Positions 39,449-47,218 of a DNA stretch of 64,000 nucleotides are shown piece by piece. Source of the DNA: Myxococcales bacterium. GTDB taxonomy: Bacteria; Myxococcota_A; Polyangia; Haliangiales; Haliangiaceae. The position numbers and the translations under genes are program-made. The DNA lies in the NCBI GenBank assembly GCA_016794525.1, contig JAEUJY010000005.1:38731-102730 (forward strand). The letters run 5' to 3'. The notes beneath the pieces were generated by a model. It ran no database searches. It saw nothing but the letters and a program-made list of their open reading frames with translations, and had not been told where the DNA came from. The number at the start of each line of letters is the position of its first letter. The stretch's first letter is position 1.

Positions 39449-40690
39449 ATGGTCGCGCCCGCTCGCACGTCGTTCCCCAAGAGCGAGATCTCGGTCCTCT
39501 TGCTCGAGAACATCCACGCCTCGGCCGACGAGCTGTTCGGCGCGGCCGGCGAGGGCTGGAAGATCGAGCGGGCGTCGGCGGCGCTGCGCGAGGGCGAGCT
39601 GATCGAGCGCATCCGCGACGTCCACGTGCTGGGCATCCGCTCGAAGACCCGGGTCACGCCGGCGGTGCTCAACGAGGCGCGGCGGCTGCTCGCGATCGGC
39701 GCGTTCTGCATCGGCACCAACCAGATCGCGTGCGGCGCGGCGGCCCACGCCGGCGTGCCGGTGTTCAACGCGCCGTACTCCAACACCCGCTCGGTGGCCG
39801 AGCTGGTGCTGGCCGAGATCGTCTTCCTGGCGCGCCAGCTGGGTGACCGCATCCGCGAGGTCCACGGCGGCCGCTGGCGCAAGGTCTCGGCCGGCTGCCA
39901 CGAGGTGCGCGGCAAGACGCTGGGCATCATCGGCTACGGCCACATCGGCACCCAGGTCGGCGTGCTGGCCGAGGCGTTCGGGATGCGCGTCCTGTACTTC
40001 GACATCGCCACCAAGCTGGCGGTGGGCAACGTGCGCCCGGTGCCCGACCTGCGGGCGCTGCTGGCCTCGAGCGACTTCGTCACGCTGCACGTGCCCGAGA
40101 CCCCGCAGACCCAGGGCATGATCGGCGCCGCCGAGCTGGCCGCGATGCGCCCCGGCGCGCACCTGCTCAACGCCAGCCGCGGCACCGTCGTCGACGTCGA
40201 GGCGCTGGCGGCGGCGCTGCGCGCGGGCCACCTCGCCGGCGCCGCGGTCGACGTGTTCCCCGAGGAGCCCGAGGGCGCCAGCGACGACTTCCAGTCGCCG
40301 CTGCGCGGGCTGGGCAACGTCATCCTCACGCCGCACATCGGCGGCTCGACCGAGGAGGCCCAGGAGAACATCGGCCGCGAGGTCGCGACCTCGCTGACCA
40401 AGTTCGTCAACACCGGGGCCACCACCGGCGCGGTCAACTTCCCCGAGATCGAGATGCCCAGCATCCCGGGCACCCACCGCATCCTCAACATCCACAAGAA
40501 CGTCCCCGGCGTCTTGCGCGACATCAACCGCATCGTCAGCGACCTCGGCGCCAACATCCGCGCCCAGCACCTCGCGACCGACGCCGACATCGGCTACCTG
40601 GTCATGGACCTCGACCACGACGTCTCCGACGACGTCAAGAACGCCGTCGCCGCGCTGCCGACCAACGTCCGGACCCGAATCCTGTACTAA
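39449..40690 (+). CDS. serA: D-3-phosphoglycerate dehydrogenase with ACT domain
   Basis: The enzyme oxidises 3-phosphoglycerate to 3-phosphohydroxypyruvate with NAD+, the first step of serine synthesis. The 413-residue product is like E. coli SerA (410). Marks are LEGIRSKT-like GIRSKTRVT, NAD-binding GIIGYGHIGTQVG (about 163), catalytic Arg in NASRGTVVD (about 243), PEEPEG, the Glu and His of LTPHIGGSTEEAQENIG (about 295), and a C-terminal ACT domain (about 340-413; VPGVLRDINRIVSDLGANI) for serine feedback. The ATG at 39449 gives the usual length; an upstream ATG at 39410 would add 13 odd residues. The TAA is followed 4 nt later by a TCGC-loop hairpin. Confidence 0.95.
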   Translation: MVAPARTSFPKSEISVLLLENIHASADELFGAAGEGWKIERASAALREGELIERIRDVHVLGIRSKTRVTPAVLNEARRLLAIGAFCIGTNQIACGAAAHAGVPVFNAPYSNTRSVAELVLAEIVFLARQLGDRIREVHGGRWRKVSAGCHEVRGKTLGIIGYGHIGTQVGVLAEAFGMRVLYFDIATKLAVGNVRPVPDLRALLASSDFVTLHVPETPQTQGMIGAAELAAMRPGAHLLNASRGTVVDVEALAAALRAGHLAGAAVDVFPEEPEGASDDFQSPLRGLGNVILTPHIGGSTEEAQENIGREVATSLTKFVNTGATTGAVNFPEIEMPSIPGTHRILNIHKNVPGVLRDINRIVSDLGANIRAQHLATDADIGYLVMDLDHDVSDDVKNAVAALPTNVRTRILY

Positions 40691-40694
40691 TGGA

Positions 40695-40712
40695 GGGTTT
40701 GTCGCCAAACCC
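40695..40712 (+). repeat. TCGC-loop hairpin (partial copy of the twin-hairpin element)
   Basis: GGGTTTG (40695-40701), loop TCGC, CAAACCC (40706-40712). It lies 4 nt downstream of the serA stop. The loop and position match hairpin A at 2968, with different but compensating stem bases (GGTCTG/CAGACC there, GGGTTTG/CAAACCC here). I do not see hairpin B after it. Confidence 0.7.
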
Positions 40713-40807
40713 AGGTGGAGGCAGGCGGGGGCGCGGGGCGGCATGCACCTGCAGGGATTGGCGGGGACGGCGGCTCCCCCGGTGGGGCCCCCCACCCGAG
40801 ACGATCT

Positions 40808-40933
40808 GAAGACCCCCGACCTCCGGGTTCATGACGACGGAACTCGCCACGCCGGCGGCGGCCGGCGCGTGAAGACCTCCGACGTCCGGGTTCATGACGA
40901 CGGAACTGGCCACGCCGGCGGCGACCGGCGCGG
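40808..40933. repeat. 63-bp direct tandem repeat, two units
   Basis: Unit 1 is 40808-40870 and unit 2 is 40871-40933; they differ at about five positions. The period is 21 codons and on the minus strand the units encode the near-identical peptides ASSVVMNPDVGGLH and ASSVVMNPEVGGLQ joined by APAAAGV. It lies in the convergent gap between serA and the metalloprotease gene (40691-41014), which otherwise holds only the hairpins listed here. Confidence 0.85.
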
Positions 40934-40957
40934 GTCGGCCACCTCCGAAACGTCGAC

Positions 40958-40983
40958 GGGCCCGGATCCTTCGATCCGAGCCC
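40958..40983 (-). terminator. Hairpin downstream of the metalloprotease gene
   Basis: GGGCCCGGATC (40958-40968), loop CTTC, GATCCGAGCCC (40973-40983): ten of eleven positions pair. It begins about 30 nt beyond the stop of the minus-strand gene. There is no T-run, so it may be a factor-independent pause or an RNA 3'-end protector rather than a classic terminator. Confidence 0.5.
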
Positions 40984-41014
40984 GCGGTCGCGACGTCCGG
41001 TGGACGTCAGCGCG

Positions 41015-42436
41015 TCACTTGCGGCGGCGGCGGCGCGACACCACCAGGCCGAGGCCGATGGCGCCCAGGCCGATGCCGACGAACGGGCCCTGGCCGTCCT
41101 GGTCGCCGGTCGAGCAGCAGCCGCCGTCGTCCGAGAAGTTGCAGACGCCGGTGCCGTCGCCGTTGCCGATGTCGGCGCACGCGAAGCCGCTCGGGCAGTC
41201 GTCGGTGTCGAGGCTGCACGGCTGCGAGCAGAACTGGTCGCCGGCCTGGTTCTGCAGGCAGGTGCCGCCGGCGCAGGGCACGGTCTCCGAGCAGGCCTCG
41301 CCGGTCGACACCAGGCACTCGCCCTCGACGCAGGTCTGGCCGTCGCCGCAGCCGCCGCAGTCGAACGACACGTCGACGGTGACCGACGCGGTGCCGCGGT
41401 TGTTGGCCAGGTCGAGCGCCTCGGCGGTGATCGTGTGGCTACCCTCGGCCAGGCGCACCGCCTCGACCGAGTAGGTGGCGCCCTCCGGCGAGGAGTCGGT
41501 GCCGATCGCCACGCCGTCGATCTTGAAGGTGACCTCGGCGATGCCCGACGCGTCGGTCGCATCGGCGGTGATCGTGAACGTGCGGGCGATCGTGCCCGCG
41601 GTCGGCGAGGTGATCGTGACCGTCGGCGGGACGGTCTCGGTCGCCCGCAGGCCGAGGAACTGCACCAGCCGCTGGTGGGTGTTGGACCGGGTGCCGCCGC
41701 ACGAGCAGTTGGTCATCGTCTGCTGCGGGGTGGTGCCGCACTGCGAGCTCATGTCGATGAACGACTTGGGCCACGCGCCCGACTCGGAGACGCCGACGTA
41801 CGACATCTCGTCGGCTGGGGTCGCGACGTGCTCGAGCGCCAGGATGTGGCCGACCTCGTGGGCGATCGTCGCGCACAGCTCGCGGTCCTGCTGCGGCACG
41901 CCGAGGTGCGTGCCCGAGAACGAGAACGCGATGCCGCGCTCGGTGACGCCGCAGAAGTTGTCGGCCGACGCGATGCCGAACAGCTGGTTGGCCCCGAAGC
42001 CGAGCTCGGTGCCGGTGCCGCCGACGACGGCCTCGACGTAGTTGCCGCTGGTGGGCTCGGTCTCGACGATGCGGACGTCGTACCGCGCGTAGGCGTCGCG
42101 CACGCACTGGGCGATGAACGTCCAGTTGAACTGCGCGTTGATCGGCGCGATCACCGCGGTGCGCGGCTGGCCGTTGGCGCTGACCGAGGTGCTGGCGGTG
42201 TTGGTCGAGGAGTTGGTCGCCGAGTTGGCGATCGCGTACGTCCCGCCGTTCTTGTTCAGGTAGATCGTGCGCGTCGCCGCGGCGGCGGCCACCGGCCCCG
42301 GGCCGCCGGCGCGCGGGATCTGCGGGGTGCCACACTGGTGGGTCGACCGGAAGGTCGACTGCTGGGCGGCGGCGGGGAGGGCCAGCGCGCCCAGGGCGAG
42401 CGTGGCGAGGACGAGGCGGGACGGGGCGATTCGCAT
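41015..42436 (-). CDS. Secreted zinc metalloprotease with MYXO-CTERM sorting signal
   Basis: The protein has 473 residues: signal peptide MRIAPSRLVLATLALGALALPAAAQ; a protease domain with HEVGHILALEH (about 192-202, three His ligands and the Glu, zincin type) followed by MSYVGVS, a possible Met-turn. An Ig-like module follows (PPTVTITSPTAGTIARTFTITADATD... GSHTITAEALDLANN), then two Cys-rich segments (CGGCGDGQTCVEGEC; CAGGTCLQNQAGDQFC). The C-terminal MYXO-CTERM tail has a Cys, a hydrophobic helix (GIGLGAIGLGLVV) and SRRRRRK. Myxobacteria use this signal for surface sorting. It should digest external or surface protein. The ATG at 42436 matches the signal peptide. Confidence 0.88.
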   Translation of the reverse strand: MRIAPSRLVLATLALGALALPAAAQQSTFRSTHQCGTPQIPRAGGPGPVAAAAATRTIYLNKNGGTYAIANSATNSSTNTASTSVSANGQPRTAVIAPINAQFNWTFIAQCVRDAYARYDVRIVETEPTSGNYVEAVVGGTGTELGFGANQLFGIASADNFCGVTERGIAFSFSGTHLGVPQQDRELCATIAHEVGHILALEHVATPADEMSYVGVSESGAWPKSFIDMSSQCGTTPQQTMTNCSCGGTRSNTHQRLVQFLGLRATETVPPTVTITSPTAGTIARTFTITADATDASGIAEVTFKIDGVAIGTDSSPEGATYSVEAVRLAEGSHTITAEALDLANNRGTASVTVDVSFDCGGCGDGQTCVEGECLVSTGEACSETVPCAGGTCLQNQAGDQFCSQPCSLDTDDCPSGFACADIGNGDGTGVCNFSDDGGCCSTGDQDGQGPFVGIGLGAIGLGLVVSRRRRRK

Positions 42437-42683
42437 GGGAATGACCACCAAAGGTGAAGGGAACGACCTACGAGACGCGCATCCTAGCCGGTTCTTCTCC
42501 GCGCCTGTGTGACGATCCGGCGCGGCCCGATGATCCGATGCTATCCGCCGCCGATGCGCGCAGGCATCGGCAGCGAACCCCGGTGCGCCCGGCCCGGGGC
42601 AGGGTCCAGTTCCGGCTGTCGGGCCGCGGGGTTGCCGGACGTGGCCGCGTCGGCGCGCGGCGGGGCGGCGGGGCGTTGGGGCC

Positions 42684-42718
42684 GAAAACGAAGAACCGCC
42701 GGGTGGTGAGCCCGGCGG
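42684..42718 (-). terminator. Intrinsic terminator of the tRNA-Leu gene
   Basis: On the minus strand, right after the tRNA, CCGCCGGG (42718-42711) pairs perfectly with CCCGGCGG (42703-42696) across a 7-nt loop and is followed by TTCTTCGTTTTC, a T-rich run rare in this DNA. The remaining 42437-42683 stretch up to the metalloprotease start shows no gene that I can support. Confidence 0.8.
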
Positions 42719-42727
42719 TGGTTGGGG

Positions 42728-42812
42728 TGGTGCGCGAAGGGGGACTCGAACCCCCACGGTGTTACCCACTAGCACCTCAAGCTAGCGCGTCTACCAATTC
42801 CGCCATCCGCGC
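42728..42812 (-). tRNA. tRNA-Leu (anticodon GAG)
   Basis: On the minus strand the gene reads from GCGCGGA (5' acceptor) to TTCGCGC then A and an encoded CCA (42730-42728). D arm GGCGGAATTGGTAGACGC, anticodon stem-loop GCTAGCTTGAGGTGCTAG with anticodon GAG, a long class-II variable arm (TGGGTAACACCGT) and T arm GGGGGTTCGAGTCCCCC are all visible. The long variable arm with GAG fixes it as tRNA-Leu. It is flanked by its own promoter and terminator. Confidence 0.97.
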
Positions 42813-42836
42813 ATGGATGAACGATGAGGCGGGAAA

Positions 42837-42865
42837 CGGATACCGGGCGGCGGCGCACCTGTCAA
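42837..42865 (-). promoter_or_regulatory. Promoter of tRNA-Leu
   Basis: On the minus strand a perfect TTGACA (42865-42860) and TATCCG (42842-42837) are separated by exactly 17 nt. Transcription would begin near 42830, about 18 nt before the mature 5' end. It is one of the two best sigma-70 type promoters in the window and shows that the -35 consensus TTGACA is used here. Confidence 0.8.
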
Positions 42866-42905
42866 GCGCGTGGTGCACCTTGTGCCGGGCCGTCGCCGGG
42901 CCGCG

Positions 42906-43886
42906 TCACGGCCCGGTGACCGGGGTGACCGTGAAGCCGGCCGCGGTCAGCAGGTCGGGGACGTTCTCCGGGCCGACCAGGTGGCCGGCGCCCACCGCGA
43001 CGAAGCCGCCGCCGGCGTCGGCCATCGCCACCAGGTGCGGGACCCAGCTGCGGTTGCGCTTGCCCAGCGTGGCCTCGATGAAGTCGCCGAACCGCGCCGG
43101 GTCGCGGCCGGCGGCGATCCACAGCGTCTTGTCGTCGAACATCGCCTTGAGCCCGGCGGCGTCGCCGGCGCGGTACGCGGTGACCATCTTGAGCGTGTCG
43201 GCCTTGGCCTCGGCGGCGTGGTCGAGCAGCGCCTTGATGTCGGCGGCGGTGGCGTAGGGCTCGATCGCGGCCAGCTGGTCGGCGACCGGCTCGAGGTAGA
43301 CCAGCCGCTTGCCGGCGGTCTTGGCGCGGTTGAGCAGCGTCATGTCCATCGGCGCGGTCATCGGCAGATCCTTGAGCGACAGCGCCGACAGCGCCGCGAA
43401 CGGCTTCATCGAGTTCATGCCGTCGGCCAGCGCCGGCCCGAGCGCCTGGCGCAGCCGCTCCCAGTCGGCGTCGCCAAGCTCGGCGGCCAGGGTCTTGCCG
43501 TCGGTGCGCACCAAAAGCTGGACCGTCGCCGGATCGGACAGGTCGGTCTCCATCGCGAACGCCGGCGCGGCGTCGAGCTGGGCCAGCACCCACGGCGGCA
43601 GCTCGGTGAGCGCGTCGACGCCGACGTGGATCGTGCCCAGCAGGTACAGCGCATGGCCGCCCTTCTCGGCGCGGAAGAAGAACGGCTTGACCTGCGTCGT
43701 CGCCGCGGCCGGCGCGGTGGCGGGCGGCGCCCAGCTATCGCCGCCGGGGGCGGCCGGCGCGCTCGGCGACGGCGGCGGCGCCTTGGGCGTGCTCTTGCAG
43801 CCGGCCAGCGCGGCGAGGACGAGCCCGCTCAGCAGCGCGGCGACGAGGGTGGCGGAGGCGGTGGTGCGTGGACGGCCGGAGCCCAT
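42906..43886 (-). CDS. TraB/GumN-family lipoprotein
   Basis: The 326-residue protein has a lipoprotein signal (SATLVAALLSGLVLAALAGC), then a Pro/Ala-rich linker, then a TraB/GumN (Tiki-like erythromycin-esterase-type fold) domain. The marks are ALYLLGTIHVGVDALTELP (about 78-96), an acidic FAMETDLSD, and the closing GGFVAVGAGHLVGPENVPDLLTAAGFTV. GxxH and E pairs in these motifs are the probable metal ligands of a putative metal-dependent peptidase fold. The role in bacteria is unclear. It faces the membrane or periplasm. It is followed by the porin-like gene after the intergenic 43887-43913 on its upstream side, with the same direction. Confidence 0.85.
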   Translation of the reverse strand: MGSGRPRTTASATLVAALLSGLVLAALAGCKSTPKAPPPSPSAPAAPGGDSWAPPATAPAAATTQVKPFFFRAEKGGHALYLLGTIHVGVDALTELPPWVLAQLDAAPAFAMETDLSDPATVQLLVRTDGKTLAAELGDADWERLRQALGPALADGMNSMKPFAALSALSLKDLPMTAPMDMTLLNRAKTAGKRLVYLEPVADQLAAIEPYATAADIKALLDHAAEAKADTLKMVTAYRAGDAAGLKAMFDDKTLWIAAGRDPARFGDFIEATLGKRNRSWVPHLVAMADAGGGFVAVGAGHLVGPENVPDLLTAAGFTVTPVTGP

Positions 43887-43913
43887 GGGCCCGGCATAGC
43901 ACGGCGCGCGGCG

Positions 43914-44927
43914 CTACAGCGCCAGCGCCCACTTCGCGCTCTTGCCGCGCACGCTGAAGCGCCGGGTCAGGCCGACCGCGAACTGCCGCTGATCGAAGCC
44001 GCCGTCGACGATCGGCAGCGTCGTGGCCGGGATGTCGGTGGTGCCGCGGTCGCGCCACGAGAACGTCGTGTAGAGGTCCCAGTCCTTCACCGCGGCGAAC
44101 ACCATGCCGACGGTGACGCCCAGCCGGCTGCGCGGGTCGAGCGCGTCGGAGTGCACGACCGGCAGCTCGAGATCGAAGCCGAGCCACGTCGCGAACTCGC
44201 CGCGCGGCGTGTGGAACACCAGCTCGCTCGACGCCGCGAGCCCGGCCTGCCACACCGCCGGGTCGTCGCCCATCCGCAGCCCGGTGGCGCTGGCGCCGCC
44301 GCCGTACTGGAACGCCAGGAACTCCTCGATGCGCGAGCGGTGGATCACGCCGGTGCCGACCGAGCCCCAGAAGCCGTCGTCGCCCATCGTCGGCCCGCCG
44401 GCGACGCCGGCGGCGATCGCGTTGGCCTTGCTGGTGGCGATCTTCACGCCGAGGCCGCCGCCCTGGATGAAGACGTCCTTACGGCTGTCGGGCTGCTTGG
44501 CGAGCAGATCGACCGAGCCCGACAGCTCGATGCGGCGGCTGGCGGTCCACCGGGTCTGCAGCCGCAACAGCGCCAGGTCGGTGAAGCGGATGCGCGGCCC
44601 GTCGGGCGAGGTGGCCGCGGTGATGAACCGCAGCTCGCCGCCGATGTTGTAGCCGGGCGGCGCCACCAGCCAGTCCTTGGCGTAGGAGCGGACGTCGATC
44701 GACTCGCCGGCGGCGACGCCGAGCGTCCGCACCTCCGAGGCGTCGAACGAGGTGGTGTCGACGGTGGCGCGCGGCGGCTCGTCGTTCGGGTCGGCGGGCG
44801 GCGCGGGCTCCTCGGGCGGCGGCGGCGGGGCGGGGGCCGGCGCGGGCTCGGGGGCCGGCTGATCGGCGAGCGCGAGGGTCGGCACGAGCGTGCACGCGGC
44901 GGCGAACAAGGCGAGGCGGACGGACAT
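43914..44927 (-). CDS. Outer-membrane porin-like protein
   Basis: The 337-residue protein has a signal peptide (MSVRLALFAAACTLVPTLALA), then a Pro/Glu/Ala-rich hinge (about 22-50), then beta-strand-like segments typical of a barrel (GYNIGGELRFITAAT; RIRFTDLALLRLQTRWT; RIELSGSVDLLAKQ; VWQAGLAASSELVFHT; RLGVTVGMVFAAVKDWDLYTTFSWRD; QFAVGLTRRFSV). Strand-to-strand alternation and short polar turns support a barrel of about 12-14 strands. No specific family is recognised. The ATG at 44927 is preferred because it starts the signal peptide. Confidence 0.7.
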   Translation of the reverse strand: MSVRLALFAAACTLVPTLALADQPAPEPAPAPAPPPPPEEPAPPADPNDEPPRATVDTTSFDASEVRTLGVAAGESIDVRSYAKDWLVAPPGYNIGGELRFITAATSPDGPRIRFTDLALLRLQTRWTASRRIELSGSVDLLAKQPDSRKDVFIQGGGLGVKIATSKANAIAAGVAGGPTMGDDGFWGSVGTGVIHRSRIEEFLAFQYGGGASATGLRMGDDPAVWQAGLAASSELVFHTPRGEFATWLGFDLELPVVHSDALDPRSRLGVTVGMVFAAVKDWDLYTTFSWRDRGTTDIPATTLPIVDGGFDQRQFAVGLTRRFSVRGKSAKWALAL

Positions 44928-45004
44928 GGCGTGGTCCCTTCTACGTGCGATCGCGGCAAAGGATCTCCGGCCGCGCGGTGTCGCCGCGCCCGGCGGCCCC
45001 GCGC

Positions 45005-45841
45005 TCACCCCGCGACCCACGCCTCGCTGCGCTGCCACAGCTCGGCGGCCAGCGCCGCGTCGTCGGCGAGCCGGCTCGGGCGCTTCTCCTTCTCGTCGGT
45101 GTAGTAGCGGCCGCTGGTGAGGCCCGGCGCGGTGGCGCAGTAGATCGACGTGCGCGCGCCGTCGGCGGTCGACTTCATGAAGCGGGTCATCAGCCACGCG
45201 AACGGCCGCGGGATGCGCCGGCTCCAGATGTCCGACGCGATCACGCCGGGGTGCAACGCGTGGGCGCCGATCGCCGGGTAGCGCCGCGCCAGCTCCTTGG
45301 TGAAGAGCACGTTGGCCAGCTTGGACACCGCGTACTCCTGCATGCCGGTCACCGACGCGGTCGGCTTGCGCAGCGCGTCCCAGTCGATGCGCTTGGCCTG
45401 GTAGTGCGAGGCGCTGGCGACGTTGACGATCCGCGCGCCCGGCCGCTGCTGCAACAGCGGCAGCAGCCGCGTCGTGAACAGGAAGTGGCCCAGGTGGTTG
45501 GTGCCGAAGGCGAGCTCGAAGCCGTCCTTGGTCAGGCCGCGCGGGCCGGCCAGGCCGGCGTTGTTGATCAGCACGTCGATCGGATCACCGCGCCGGACCA
45601 GCTCGTCCGCGCACGCCCGCACCGCGGCCAGGTCGCCGAGATCGAGCGCGATGAAGCCGAGCCGATCGTTGCCGGTGGCCTTGGCCAGCTCGTCGAGCAC
45701 CGGCCGGGTCTTGGCCTCGCTGCGGGCGGCGACCGTGAGGCGCGCCCCGCGCGCCGCCAGCGCGCGGGCGGTCTCCTTGCCGATGCCGGTGTTGGCGCCG
45801 GTGATGACGATGTGGCGGTCGGCGAGCTCGGAGGTGGCCAT
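45005..45841 (-). CDS. Short-chain dehydrogenase/reductase (retinol-dehydrogenase-like SDR)
   Basis: The 278-residue oxidoreductase has the Rossmann motif VITGANTGIGKETA, ALDLGDL, NNAGLAG, active-site Ser region VNVASASH and YAVSKLAN (Tyr and Lys). These are the marks of a classical/extended SDR of the retinol-dehydrogenase/WW-domain-oxidoreductase type (FGTNHLGHFLFTTRLLPLL). NADP preference is suggested by ARSEAKT after the second strand. Substrate unknown; lipid or ketone reduction is likely. The ATG at 45841 follows the conserved start MATSELADRHIVITG. It is divergent from a lipoprotein gene 120 bp away. Confidence 0.92.
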   Translation of the reverse strand: MATSELADRHIVITGANTGIGKETARALAARGARLTVAARSEAKTRPVLDELAKATGNDRLGFIALDLGDLAAVRACADELVRRGDPIDVLINNAGLAGPRGLTKDGFELAFGTNHLGHFLFTTRLLPLLQQRPGARIVNVASASHYQAKRIDWDALRKPTASVTGMQEYAVSKLANVLFTKELARRYPAIGAHALHPGVIASDIWSRRIPRPFAWLMTRFMKSTADGARTSIYCATAPGLTSGRYYTDEKEKRPSRLADDAALAAELWQRSEAWVAG

Positions 45842-45961
45842 GGCCGCCAGCGTGGACGAAGTCACGCGGTGCGACAACCGCTGACGCGGCGCAACTGCAC
45901 GAGATCCGTGGCGAACCCAAGATTGCTGCGACCTGACGGCGGCCCGGGGCGACTGACCCGC

Positions 45962-46531
45962 ATGCACCCAATGGTTCGCCTCGCGTTCGCCAGCTCGCTG
46001 CTCCTCGCCGCCTGCGGCGACGATCCGCTGCGCTACTCCGAGCCGGTCGGCATCAACCTCAAGGCCAAGTCCGCTGACACCACCGGCGGCGTCGTCAGCG
46101 ACGAGAAGGGCATCACGACCGAGAGCTCGAACCCCTACGGCAAGTTCATCACCGACGCGCGCGCGCAGCTCGGCGGCAAGGACCCGTCGGAGATCGCGCT
46201 CGAGGCGCTGACGCTGACCTTGGGCGCCAACTCGACCGGGGTCACCCGCCTCGGCGAGGTGTTCACCGGCCAGGTCGACGTGCTGTTCGTGATGAACGAC
46301 ACCAACAACACCGCGATGGCGGGCGGCGGCGTGATCGCGGCGACCGCCGCGGGCGGGCCCGAGGCGCTGACCGCGTCGTTCACGTCGACGACGCTCGGCG
46401 CAGCCGACGTGGCGAAGGTCATCGGCGGCAACTTCAAGGTGGTCATCCGTGGCCCGGCCGGCGCCGACTTCGAGACCAAGGGCGCCGACGCCGACCTGCA
46501 GCTGACGCTGACCTTCGCCGCCTACGAGTAG
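45962..46531 (+). CDS. Small lipoprotein, unknown function
   Basis: The 189-residue protein begins MHPMVRLAFASSLLLAAC with the lipidated Cys followed by GDDPLRYSEPVGINLKAKS. The body has a repeated hydrophobic-Gly pattern (VDVLFVMNDTNNTAMAGGGVIAA; NFKVVIRGPAGADF; LQLTLTFAAYE) and may form a beta-sandwich. The next ATG (45971) would give a similar signal peptide. It ends 15 nt from the convergent Cys-rich lipoprotein gene. No family is recognised. Confidence 0.7.
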   Translation: MHPMVRLAFASSLLLAACGDDPLRYSEPVGINLKAKSADTTGGVVSDEKGITTESSNPYGKFITDARAQLGGKDPSEIALEALTLTLGANSTGVTRLGEVFTGQVDVLFVMNDTNNTAMAGGGVIAATAAGGPEALTASFTSTTLGAADVAKVIGGNFKVVIRGPAGADFETKGADADLQLTLTFAAYE

Positions 46532-46546
46532 CTCACGCCGCGGCGC

Positions 46547-47155
46547 TCACTGGCACGGGCCGCCGGTGGGCGCGGTGTGCGGGCAGTGCAGGCCCGGCGT
46601 CGTCGACGCGGCGGTGGCGTGGTACAGGCGGCACGCCAGCGAGTTGCCGCTGGTCGTCGCGGCGCTGTAGGACGGCGTGGTCGCGAACCCGCTGCACGCG
46701 GTCATGCACGCGCCCATGCTGGCGTAGGGCGGCGCCGCCTGGCCCGCGCACGCGCCGAGCGCGATCGTGCAGAAGCCCTCGCAGTTCATGCCGCACGCGC
46801 CGTCGCCACCGGGGCCGGCGTGGCGGCAGTGCAGGCCCGCGTTCGTGGCCGCCGCGTCGGCGTGGTAGATGCGGCACCCCAGCGTGTTGCCGCCCATGTC
46901 GGCGGCGGTGCCGGCCGGGAAGAGCATGCAGCTCGCCATGCACTCGGCGGTGCCGCCGTACATCGCGTTCGCCGCGGTGCAGTTGGTGCCGATCAGCGCG
47001 CAGTAGTTGGCGCAGGTCTGGGCCTGGCCGGCGGCGTCGATCGCGGTCGAGCTGTCGATCGCGGCCGGGGCGTCGATCGCGGGCGGGTTGGTCTCGCTGT
47101 CGCCGCACGCGGCGAGGGAGGCGACGAGGAAGGCGACGAAGGTAGCGGTTCGCAT
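46547..47155 (-). CDS. Cys-rich lipoprotein with two internal ~75-residue repeats
   Basis: The 202-residue protein has a lipoprotein signal (MRTATFVAFLVASLAAC, GDSETN), a short IDAPAAIDSSTAIDA stretch, then two copies of a Cys module. Each copy reads roughly C-x3-C-x5-C, then Y(G/A)...C-x3-C, (G/S)GN(T/S)LxCRxYH, and PGLHC/AGLHCxHxGPxG, with about 8 Cys per module. The first module starts QTCANYCALIGTNC and the second NCEGFCTIALGAC. A 'CR-YH...LHC-H' signature with conserved His suggests metal or heme contacts, but I do not recognise a named domain. It is probably a surface protein. Confidence 0.75.
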   Translation of the reverse strand: MRTATFVAFLVASLAACGDSETNPPAIDAPAAIDSSTAIDAAGQAQTCANYCALIGTNCTAANAMYGGTAECMASCMLFPAGTAADMGGNTLGCRIYHADAAATNAGLHCRHAGPGGDGACGMNCEGFCTIALGACAGQAAPPYASMGACMTACSGFATTPSYSAATTSGNSLACRLYHATAASTTPGLHCPHTAPTGGPCQ

Positions 47156-47218
47156 GGCGCATCCTCGCAGACCTCGTCCGCGTTGGACAGTTTGTCGCAG
47201 GCCGCGGCGCGGCCCGGG

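Noticed and set aside
44939..45004. Imperfect hairpin GCGCGG...CCGCGC near 44975 with a TCGC-like loop
   Set aside because: Orientation relative to the gene it follows is wrong and no second hairpin or gene-end spacing matches the twin-hairpin family.
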